Positions 1-6,383 of a DNA stretch of 12,810 nucleotides are shown piece after piece (position 1 is the first letter of the stretch; every line of letters begins with the position of its first letter). The translations under genes and the position numbers were made by a program. The DNA is from DATLNF01 sp046590575 (GTDB lineage Bacteria > Actinomycetota > Actinomycetes > BP-191): contig JBKJUS010000056.1 in the NCBI GenBank assembly GCA_046590575.1, positions 1-12,810 on the forward strand. The letters are read 5' to 3'. The notes under the pieces are model-generated. The model ran no database searches and was not told where the DNA came from. It saw nothing but the letters and a program-made list of their open reading frames with translations.

Positions 1-270
1 GAGGTACTCCTCGCCGGTGTACTTGACCTCGGTGCCGCCGTACTTGCTGTAGATCACGACGTCGCCGACGGAGACGTCCATCGGGACGCGCTTGCCGTCC
101 TCGAAGCGGCCGGGGCCGACCGCGATGACGGTGCCCTCCTGGGGCTTCTCCTTGGCGGTGTCCGGGATGACGATGCCGGAAGCGGTGGTCATCTCGGCCT
201 CGTTGGCCTGGACGACGATCCGGTCTTCGAGCGGCTTGATGGCTACCTTGGTCTTGGTGGCGGTCGACAT
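1..270 (-). CDS. groES: GroES co-chaperonin (10 kDa), 3' end outside window
   Basis: This is the heptameric lid of the GroEL chaperonin, which closes the folding chamber in the cytoplasm. The 90 visible residues read MSTATKTKVAIKPLEDRIVV, followed by the mobile-loop region (about residues 21-40, with MTTASGIVIPDTA), then KPQEGTVIAVGPG and GDVVIYSKYGGTEVKY, all characteristic of GroES. The family is normally 95-105 residues, so only about 7-15 residues are missing at the window edge. The ATG at 268-270 is chosen because a perfect purine-rich Shine-Dalgarno sequence (AAGGAGGG, minus strand, about 282-289) lies at usable distance. A CIRCE operator about 100 bases upstream indicates repression by HrcA and heat-shock induction. 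groEL would be expected next, beyond the left edge, but is not visible. Identification is essentially certain. Confidence 0.97.
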   Translation of the reverse strand, partial: MSTATKTKVAIKPLEDRIVVQANEAEMTTASGIVIPDTAKEKPQEGTVIAVGPGRFEDGKRVPMDVSVGDVVIYSKYGGTEVKYTGEEYL

Positions 271-367
271 GGTCGGCCTCACCCTCCTTATTCGATGGCG
301 CGTGGTCGGTGGGCGGTGGCGCTCGGAAACGGACCTGCCGTCGCGGGGTCAGGAGTCTCGTCGCGCA

Positions 368-394
368 TTGGCACTCTATGGTGCCGAGTGCCAA
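368..394 (-). promoter_or_regulatory. CIRCE operator (HrcA binding site) of groES
   Basis: A perfect 9-base inverted repeat, TTGGCACTC, nine bases, then GAGTGCCAA, matches the known CIRCE consensus TTAGCACTC-N9-GAGTGCTAA with one symmetric change in each arm. It lies 98 bases upstream of the groES start. Known CIRCE elements bind the HrcA repressor and act as operators of groES/groEL and dnaK operons. The repeat begins only 7 bases after the stop codon of the preceding oxidase gene, so it could also form a hairpin in any read-through transcript. Confidence 0.95.
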
Positions 395-401
395 CTGCAG
401 G
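373..401 (-). promoter_or_regulatory. Candidate groES promoter overlapping CIRCE
   Basis: On the minus strand TAGAGT (373-378) fits the actinobacterial vegetative -10 consensus TAGRRT exactly and sits inside one arm of the CIRCE repeat. A poor -35-like hexamer, CCTGCA (396-401), lies 17 bases upstream. This would place the start of transcription near position 366, so HrcA bound to CIRCE would block polymerase directly. The -10 is convincing by position and sequence, but the -35 is not. The call rests partly on the common arrangement at groES promoters. Confidence 0.4.
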
Positions 402-3400
402 TTAGGACTCGGGGAGCCCGCTCGTCAACACGGCGCCGCGTTTGGCCCGCCGCCGGGCCGTCGTTGCCAACCCCCCACCGAGCACCAGGACCACCCCGAG
501 TCCGCCCAGCACGAGCGGCCAGGGCAGGCTGGACCGTTCTCGCGCGGCGAGGGGACGCAGCCCGGCCGCGGCGCCGCGCGGGTGTACGCGCAGCAGGCCC
601 CACATGCCGGCCTCCGTGAAGGGGAGCCGTCGGTTGCCGTACCGGTAGTCACCAGGGAGTGCTTCCGTCCCGCCGGCGATCAGCGGCAGAGTGACGGCCT
701 CGGCACCGCCCAGCTTGATCGCCGAGAGCTGTGTCGTACCGCGGAGTCCCGGCTCCGCCGGCCAGCGGTGACCCTCCACGCCGAAGACCTGCGACTGCTC
801 GCTCCACGGAGCGAGCACGTGCAGCCGCACCGGGTCACCCACGAAAGCTTCGAGCAGCGGAGTCGGCGGGTCGCCGTGCACGGAGCTGCGGTAGACCGCC
901 CCTCGGGCAGAGTCCTGGCGCTGCCGGTCACCTAATGGCGCGAGCTGGTAGTTGATGCCGACTCTGCCGTCGACGCGTGGCCGGTAGGGCATCCGGTGGG
1001 TGCCAAGGCTCGCGTCGTCGTCGTGCATGAGCAAGGTGAGGTCGCGGTACGCCGGAGCGCCGACCGGCTCCACGACGACCTCGACGCCGACCGCGGGATC
1101 TAGCACGCGGCCTGACGTCGCATCCCGGACGATCGCGCCAGCCGGGCCGACCACGACGGCGCCGTACAGGCCCTGGCCCGGTCCCGATCCGAGGTCTCCG
1201 CCGTCGCGCAGCATGCCCACCGTCTCGCCCACCTCGGGGTGGGCGTAGAAGGTGTACCTGCGCTGCCGGCCGGGCGCCGTCGACTGGTCGGGCAGGTCGC
1301 CGGTGGCGATGCCTGACGAGGGCGCGTCACCAACGAGCTGTTCGACGTGCGGCGACACGGGGCTGGTCGTCTCGTTGGTGAGCTCGAGGTTGAGGCAGTC
1401 CCCCACCCCGACGTGCATCACCAGCGGGCTCGCCGGCGATCCCGAACGCAAGCCCGCAAGGTCTCGGCGCAGCGCGAACACCGCACCCGGCGCGCCGCCG
1501 AGCACGGGCAGCGGCACCGGCGCCGCCACCACGTCGAAGGTGCGCTCGGGGGCGCCCGTCGGGCATGTCGGCCCAGGTGGCTCGACCGATGGCGCCCGCC
1601 CGGGCAATGGTTGCAGGGCCGCTCCGGCTGGGCCCGGGCGCACCCGAAGCAGCCCCCAGCTGCCCTCGCGCAGCCGGAAGGATCGCCCGCTGTAGTAGAG
1701 GTAGTCCCCAGGTCGCTTCGCCGGTCCGCCGGCCGCAGGCAGCACCAGGTCATAGCGCTCAGAGATGCCCAGGTGCGCGGTCGATACCGGTGGGGACGTA
1801 CGGCTCCACAGCTCGGTGCGGAACCAGTGGCCGTCGACATGCAGGGTGTGCACGTCGTTGGTGCCACCCACCAGTGTCCGCAGGACAACCGGGTCGCCGG
1901 CGTACGCCTCGAGGACCGGCGTAGCCGGGTCGCCATGAGTCTTGCTGCTGAACGTCATCGCGGGTGCGCCGCGGGACCGCGGGGTGAGTGGCTCGACCCG
2001 CAGGTTCAGCGTGCTACCGGTTGATCGGCCGACCCGGGTGAGCGGGTTGTCATCCTGGATGAAGAGCACCATCTCCCGGAAGGCGCCCTTCACGTCTACG
2101 GACACCGGGGCGTCCGTGCGCACGTCGGCGATCGGCCCGCTGCGGACCGGCGCGCCGGTCTTCGGGTCGTGGTACGTCGACCCGGGCGGCTCGGAGATCA
2201 ACGCGCCGAACAGACCGCGCCGCCAGGACGTGACGGCATTGACGTGGTCGTGGAAGAAGGCCGTGCCGAACTGCACGTCGGGGAACCACCGGTATCGGAC
2301 GAACTCCGTGGTCACCGCAGTGCCGGCCGGATGGGCGCGGCGCAGCGGCGGGTCGACCGTGACGGTCTGTCCTGCCACGGCGACCACCCGGGTCACCTCG
2401 AAGCCGGGACCCTCGTCGACGCCGACGGCGATCAGCACCCCCGGCTGAAACCGGGCTGCCGAGCCGAGCGGCAGCGCCCGGGCACCCGCCGGGGTGGCGG
2501 CCGCGAGCCGCTCGCCCTCGACCGCCCACGGCCGCACGGACTGCTCGTAGTTGAACCCGGCGGTCACCCCGTCGCTGCCTTGGACGTCGAACTGCACGAA
2601 GTGGATGTGCGCGGTGACCTTGGCGAAGCCGTTGTTGTCCGGGCTGTCCAGCAGCTCGCTGGTCAGCGTGACGTCGATGCAGTCCTCGCCCGCGTTGGCC
2701 CGGATGGCCAGGGGCGTCTTGAGCCGGTCGTCCCGGCGTACGGCGTCCTCCTGCTCCTCCAAAACGAAGAGCTCGCCGCCAGGGTCGACGATGTTGTTCT
2801 CCCGGTTGAGCGGCACCGGCACGGTGATCGCTCGCAGCCCGAAGGACTGCGTCTTCGTGCCGGCCGGACAGAGGCTGCTCGCGCCGCTGCTGCCCGGTGC
2901 AACGAGGTCGGGCCCATCGGACGGGTCGAGGTACGGCGCCGGGCCATGGCCCGGCGAGAAAGGCGGCCGCCGACCCAGGTGCGGCTGCAGGTGAGGGTAG
3001 GCCAGCTTGCCGGTGTTGGGGTCGAAGAGCAGCGGTTTTCGTCGTCCTGGTGCTCGAGGTTGGTAGCCCGGCCAGCTCTCCGAGCTCTCCGGCTCGCCGA
3101 CGACGACACCGTCGACGCGCTGCCAGTCGAGCACCGCCGCGTCATACCCGCGCGGGACGCCCGGCGGTGGAAGTTGTCGGGCCACCCAGCTGTCGACGTC
3201 AGCAGGTGCGAGCTTCGAGGCCACCCCGCCCACAGTCACCTCGACGCCGGCGAGGCGGCTCGACACCACAGCAGGGCGGACCCGCCCCAACCGGTCGGGC
3301 AGCTCTGCGAGCGGTGGCATCGAGTCGGTCGATGCCGCACCGTCCTGGGCGGTGTTGTAGACCCGCCACAGCCCCCACATGCCGGCAAAGTAGTGCTGCG

Positions 3401-4802
3401 CCACATGGCAGTGGTAGAGGAAGTCGCCGACCGATCCCTGGCAGCCCCCGGCGCCGCACTCATGCTCGATGTCGAAGGTCTCCGACGGACCGACCGACTG
3501 CGAGTCGGTGCGCTCGCTCACCCCGGGCAACAGCGGCGGCTTCTTGTCGACGCCAGTGCGCAGCCCGGTCGGACCGGCGCCGGGCTGCCGGCGCCACCGG
3601 GTCGCCCCACCGTGGACATGATGGACGTGGAAGACCTCGGAGCCGCCGTGCACGACCCGTTCCTTGACCGGCTCGCCGAGATAGGCGCGCAGCAGCGGCG
3701 TCGCCGGGTCGCCGAACGCATACGAGCTGTAGACCACCGACTCGTCGAAGGACCCCTGCCGCTTCTTCTGCAGCTGCATCCGATTGAGGAAGGACTCGCT
3801 GCGGTAGTTCAGCGCCCGGCCGGACGGCTTGTAGGCCCGAGTGAGCTCGTCGACCAGCGGCACCTGGGTCCCGTCCGCTGCGGTCGGCTGAAAGAGCTCA
3901 TCGCCGATCTCGTGGTAGTAGAGGGCGAACTCCCGGAAGGACTTCCCGTCCGGTCCGCGGATCACTGCGTCCCAGCCATTCGCAAGCTGCGCGCCGGTCC
4001 GCGGGTCGAGATAGGTCGAGCCGGCCGGCTCGACCACGACCGCGCCGAAGAGCCCGTGGCTCGTCTGCGCCCGCTCGGCACCGCTGCTGTTCAGGTAGCG
4101 CGTGCCTTCCTTCTCATCGGGGGACACGTACCACTCGTAGTCGACCGTCGCTCCGGGCGCGGCGACAGCGGCCTCGCTGGAGCTGGTCGCTGGTTGGCGA
4201 GACCCCGCGACCCGCCACGCGACACCGTGGACGATCATGCTGGCCGGCTCGTCCGGGATGTCGTTGCGCAACGACACCCGCAGACACTCACCCTGGTTGA
4301 CCCGCACGGTCAGCGGCTGAATAGCGTCACCCTGCAGGCCGATGCTGACTGCCGGCTCCGCGCCGCGACTGCGGGCCGCGTTGTTGCGCGCCTCCTCGGC
4401 CCGCACCCGCGGCAGGTCGGCCGCCAGCACGAACGCCCGCCCGTGCGGGTCATGGTCGAGGTAGCGGTTGAGGGTGATGTCGACGGCGATCGCGACGACG
4501 TTGTACCGGCGTACGGCGGCCCGCGCCGGGCACCGGGTGGCACCTCCGGCCGGGGCCGGTCGCCGCTGAGATACCAGCGTCAGCCCGTCGGCCGACTCGT
4601 GTCCGGCAATGTCGTGGCTGGACACCGGCGCGTGTCCGGAAGCGGGGAAGTCGATCCGCTGCGGTCGCGGCGGCTCCCGGTCACGCCCGGCCGTTGTGGC
4701 CAGGCCGGGCGCGACCGGCAGGACGAGCGCTGCGGCAACGAGCAGCGCAGTCGGTCTCAGCCGACCTTCACCGTGCCTTCCATGTCGATGTGAATCTGGC
4801 AC
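402..4802 (-). CDS. Giant secreted six-domain multicopper oxidase (ceruloplasmin/MnxG-like), C-terminally membrane anchored
   Basis: Multicopper oxidases take electrons from a substrate at a type-1 copper and reduce O2 to water at a trinuclear centre. Numbered from the GTG at 4802 (1466 residues), the protein has a signal peptide (about 15-38), six cupredoxin-like domains in three pairs (about 96-482, 656-1056, 1088-1407), and a membrane helix (about 1427-1446) followed by an Arg/Lys-rich tail. That predicts an outward-facing anchored enzyme. Domain 2 carries HxxHxH (392-397) and HCHxxxHxxxxM (464-475). Domain 3 carries HxH at 732-734 and at 851-853. Together these supply all eight trinuclear-centre histidines and one type-1 site, in permuted order. 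Domains 4 and 6 have lost the HCH motif. At 1400+ residues it far exceeds laccases (about 500) and resembles MnxG-type or ceruloplasmin-like enzymes. Substrate (Mn, Fe, Cu or organic) is undetermined. The start is uncertain: a CTG at 4760, overlapping the upstream stop as CTGA, would give a cleaner signal peptide (MRPTALLVAAALVLPVAPGLA, CTG read as Met). The gene is probably co-transcribed with the upstream cupredoxin lipoprotein. Confidence 0.9.
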   Translation of the reverse strand: MPDSHRHGRHGEGRLRPTALLVAAALVLPVAPGLATTAGRDREPPRPQRIDFPASGHAPVSSHDIAGHESADGLTLVSQRRPAPAGGATRCPARAAVRRYNVVAIAVDITLNRYLDHDPHGRAFVLAADLPRVRAEEARNNAARSRGAEPAVSIGLQGDAIQPLTVRVNQGECLRVSLRNDIPDEPASMIVHGVAWRVAGSRQPATSSSEAAVAAPGATVDYEWYVSPDEKEGTRYLNSSGAERAQTSHGLFGAVVVEPAGSTYLDPRTGAQLANGWDAVIRGPDGKSFREFALYYHEIGDELFQPTAADGTQVPLVDELTRAYKPSGRALNYRSESFLNRMQLQKKRQGSFDESVVYSSYAFGDPATPLLRAYLGEPVKERVVHGGSEVFHVHHVHGGATRWRRQPGAGPTGLRTGVDKKPPLLPGVSERTDSQSVGPSETFDIEHECGAGGCQGSVGDFLYHCHVAQHYFAGMWGLWRVYNTAQDGAASTDSMPPLAELPDRLGRVRPAVVSSRLAGVEVTVGGVASKLAPADVDSWVARQLPPPGVPRGYDAAVLDWQRVDGVVVGEPESSESWPGYQPRAPGRRKPLLFDPNTGKLAYPHLQPHLGRRPPFSPGHGPAPYLDPSDGPDLVAPGSSGASSLCPAGTKTQSFGLRAITVPVPLNRENNIVDPGGELFVLEEQEDAVRRDDRLKTPLAIRANAGEDCIDVTLTSELLDSPDNNGFAKVTAHIHFVQFDVQGSDGVTAGFNYEQSVRPWAVEGERLAAATPAGARALPLGSAARFQPGVLIAVGVDEGPGFEVTRVVAVAGQTVTVDPPLRRAHPAGTAVTTEFVRYRWFPDVQFGTAFFHDHVNAVTSWRRGLFGALISEPPGSTYHDPKTGAPVRSGPIADVRTDAPVSVDVKGAFREMVLFIQDDNPLTRVGRSTGSTLNLRVEPLTPRSRGAPAMTFSSKTHGDPATPVLEAYAGDPVVLRTLVGGTNDVHTLHVDGHWFRTELWSRTSPPVSTAHLGISERYDLVLPAAGGPAKRPGDYLYYSGRSFRLREGSWGLLRVRPGPAGAALQPLPGRAPSVEPPGPTCPTGAPERTFDVVAAPVPLPVLGGAPGAVFALRRDLAGLRSGSPASPLVMHVGVGDCLNLELTNETTSPVSPHVEQLVGDAPSSGIATGDLPDQSTAPGRQRRYTFYAHPEVGETVGMLRDGGDLGSGPGQGLYGAVVVGPAGAIVRDATSGRVLDPAVGVEVVVEPVGAPAYRDLTLLMHDDDASLGTHRMPYRPRVDGRVGINYQLAPLGDRQRQDSARGAVYRSSVHGDPPTPLLEAFVGDPVRLHVLAPWSEQSQVFGVEGHRWPAEPGLRGTTQLSAIKLGGAEAVTLPLIAGGTEALPGDYRYGNRRLPFTEAGMWGLLRVHPRGAAAGLRPLAARERSSLPWPLVLGGLGVVLVLGGGLATTARRRAKRGAVLTSGLPES

Positions 4803-5941
4803 AGGTACTTGTAGGTGCCGGCCTTGGTGAACGTGATCGAGTAGGCCACCGGCTTCTCGAACGCGAGAATGAGCCCGGACGAGCGGTAGCCCTCGCCGTT
4901 CCATTTCCCGCCGTTGATCGGGTCGCCCGACGGGCCCTCCGGACCGCCGCCCTGACCGGGACTCCCGGCGGGAGTCACGGCCTTCGCGTTGAGGTGCACC
5001 GCGCCGTCGGGCGACGGGGAGCGCAGGCCGACAGCGTCAGCCGGGGCGTTGAAGGCGATCGAGTGCGGGCCGAGGACGTTCCACGTCAGCTTGCCCCCGA
5101 CGGCCACCGCCGCGTCAGCCGGACCGAACGCGTTGGTCTGGGCCTGGACTCCTTCGCCGCCGAACGCGCCGGCGACGATCTGCGGGACCTTGCCGGCGGT
5201 GGTGGTGGCGACGGCGGGTGCAAGCTTCGCGATGAGCGCCGCCTTCTCGGTGGCCGCTGCGGCGGTAGCGTCGGCCGGCGACTGCACCGTGGCGCCCGCG
5301 GCGACGACGGTCAGCGTGCCACCCATGTCCGGTCCGTGCAGCTGGCAGAAGTAGTTGTAGGTGCCGGGCACAGCAGCCGCGCCGATGGTGAACGTGAAGG
5401 GCTGGTCGGGACCCAGCCAGCCGCTGGTGAAGAGCTGGTCGGTGCCGGTGAACTCGGTCGGCTTGGTGTTGGCGCACGGCTTGCTGAAGTCCTTGGATCC
5501 CGGCGCGCCGGCGGGCAGCACACAGGGCTGCGCGCCAGCCTGGAATGCGTCACCCGGCCCCTCGGGCAGCAGCTCCGGGATGAGGTCCTCCTCCGGTGCC
5601 CCCTTCTCCGCCTTCGGGTTAGCCTTCCGGAAGGCGAAAGCCTTCTCAACAAAGGCGCCGAAGGCGACCGTGTGCGGCTCACCGGTGTCCTGCAGCGCGA
5701 ACGACACCGAGTCGCCCGGACGTGCCGAGAGCGCCTTCGGGAACATCGCGTAGAGAGAGACGGGCGTTGTATCGCCCGTGCCGTCGACGTCGACGGTGAA
5801 GCTCAGCGTGGTCGGCGCGCTGGACTCGACGGCGGACGGCGACGAACTTGCTGCCGTGTTCGGTGTATCGGCGGCGTCATCACCACAGGCGGTGACAACC
5901 ATCGCCAGTGCGGCGGTCGCGGCGAGATAGCGCATGCGCAT
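4757..5941 (-). CDS. Lipoprotein with two type-1 copper (cupredoxin/plastocyanin-like) domains
   Basis: This 394-residue protein probably shuttles electrons to or from the oxidase encoded directly downstream. A short signal peptide ends in a lipobox (VVTAC, Cys19), predicting lipid anchoring on the outer face of the membrane, followed by a Ser/Thr/Ala-rich linker. Domain 1 (about 45-214) has a full type-1 copper set: His90 (GEPHTV), Cys199, His202 and Met206 in YFCQLHGPDM. Domain 2 (about 262-394) has His293 (GPHSIAF), Cys381, His384 and Met387 in YLCQIHIDM. Both loops follow a GTYxY strand, as in plastocyanins and azurins. The spacing between the first His and the Cys (109 and 88 residues) is far longer than in plastocyanin, so both domains carry insertions. 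The one in domain 1 includes Cys140 and Cys156, a possible disulfide. The ATG at 5941 is preferred, with a weak GGGGG ribosome site 6 bases upstream; a second ATG lies two codons later. The stop overlaps the likely start of the oxidase gene, suggesting translational coupling. Confidence 0.9.
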   Translation of the reverse strand: MRMRYLAATAALAMVVTACGDDAADTPNTAASSSPSAVESSAPTTLSFTVDVDGTGDTTPVSLYAMFPKALSARPGDSVSFALQDTGEPHTVAFGAFVEKAFAFRKANPKAEKGAPEEDLIPELLPEGPGDAFQAGAQPCVLPAGAPGSKDFSKPCANTKPTEFTGTDQLFTSGWLGPDQPFTFTIGAAAVPGTYNYFCQLHGPDMGGTLTVVAAGATVQSPADATAAAATEKAALIAKLAPAVATTTAGKVPQIVAGAFGGEGVQAQTNAFGPADAAVAVGGKLTWNVLGPHSIAFNAPADAVGLRSPSPDGAVHLNAKAVTPAGSPGQGGGPEGPSGDPINGGKWNGEGYRSSGLILAFEKPVAYSITFTKAGTYKYLCQIHIDMEGTVKVG

Positions 5942-6013
5942 GAAATACCCCCAGGTCTAGAAACGGATCCGGCACCGGCCCTACGAAACGGCGTCCGAGA
6001 ATCGTTCTGCTTC

Positions 6014-6042
6014 ATCCTCATCGTCTCGCCTGGGCCCGTCAA
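6014..6042 (-). promoter_or_regulatory. Candidate vegetative promoter of the cupredoxin-oxidase operon
   Basis: On the minus strand TTGACG (6037-6042) is separated by 17 bases from GAGGAT (6014-6019). This fits the actinobacterial vegetative consensus TTGACR - 17/18 bases - TAGRRT at 11 of 12 positions. Transcription would begin near 6007, leaving an untranslated leader of about 65 bases before the lipoprotein ATG at 5941. The site is the only good match in the 118-base gap between the two operons. No metal-responsive operator was recognised in the leader. Confidence 0.5.
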
Positions 6043-6043
6043 C

Positions 6044-6079
6044 GGTCCGGCACCCGACATCAGGTCGTGTCGCCGGACC
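6044..6079 (-). terminator. Strong hairpin without U-tract ending the tsaB-tsaD operon
   Basis: GGTCCGGC (6044-6051) pairs perfectly with GCCGGACC (6072-6079). An inner CGAC/GTCG stem (6055-6058 with 6064-6067) closes a five-base loop. The stop codon of the small monooxygenase gene (6060-6062) lies in that loop. No run of U follows, so this would be a U-less terminator of the kind proposed in actinobacteria, or a transcript-stabilising structure. Its position, between the end of one operon and the -35 of the next, supports a terminator role. Confidence 0.5.
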
Positions 6080-6383
6080 CAGGTGTCGGCAGGTTCCGGA
6101 AATGCCACACCTGCGGCGCGCCGTCAAGAAACTCTCCCGCCGGGTCGGCGCCGACCATCGGCTCCCGCCGCCAGTCGAGACCCGCAAAGCCTTCCAGCGC
6201 CGCCTCGTCGCGCCAGTGGGTGACGAGCACCAGCCGCGACGGTCCGTCGTACGCCGTGTACAGCTCACCTCCGCAGAAGCCGTCCGCCTCAGCCATCAGC
6301 GGCCACACCTGCTCGGTCAGCCACCGCACGAACTCGTCGTGCACCTCGGCTCGGACCGCGGCTTCCCACATCCTGGTAATCAT
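6060..6383 (-). CDS. Small ABM-type (antibiotic biosynthesis monooxygenase-like) protein
   Basis: This 107-residue protein matches the pattern of the ABM superfamily, small dimeric alpha/beta (ferredoxin-like) proteins that include cofactor-free monooxygenases, haem-degrading enzymes and many of unknown function. The N-terminal strand (MITRMWEAAV) is followed by a helix (about 14-32, VHDEFVRWLTEQVWPLM), the typical turn ADGFCGGELY (33-42), a strand with LVLVTHWRDEAAL (51-63), and a C-terminal Trp-His-Phe strand (QVWHFRNL, 91-98). The catalytic specificity cannot be told from these residues. Its ATG overlaps the tsaD stop as ATGA, indicating translational coupling and the same transcript. Its presence in a t6A-modification operon has no obvious functional reason and may simply be hitch-hiking. 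Its stop codon lies inside the loop of a strong terminal hairpin. Confidence 0.8.
   Translation of the reverse strand: MITRMWEAAVRAEVHDEFVRWLTEQVWPLMAEADGFCGGELYTAYDGPSRLVLVTHWRDEAALEGFAGLDWRREPMVGADPAGEFLDGAPQVWHFRNLPTPGSGDTT

Noticed and set aside
2169..4793. 874-codon open frame on the plus strand, antisense to the oxidase gene
   Set aside because: Its composition is Arg/Ala/Gly/Val-rich with no recognisable domain, and the opposite strand has clear copper motifs. Long antisense frames are expected in high-GC codon-biased DNA.
4803..4904. Upstream ATG (4904) as the start of the oxidase
   Set aside because: It would overlap the lipoprotein gene by 148 bases and place about 50 charged, motif-free residues before the signal peptide.
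5942..6010. Possible ECF sigma-factor promoter (GAAC ... CGTT) before the lipoprotein
   Set aside because: The spacing is about 13 bases, shorter than the usual 15-17, and the better TTGACG/GAGGAT pair lies just upstream.
4694..6223. 509-codon plus-strand open frame opposite the cupredoxin lipoprotein
   Set aside because: It is Arg/Gly-rich without motifs, while the other strand has a lipobox and two copper sites.
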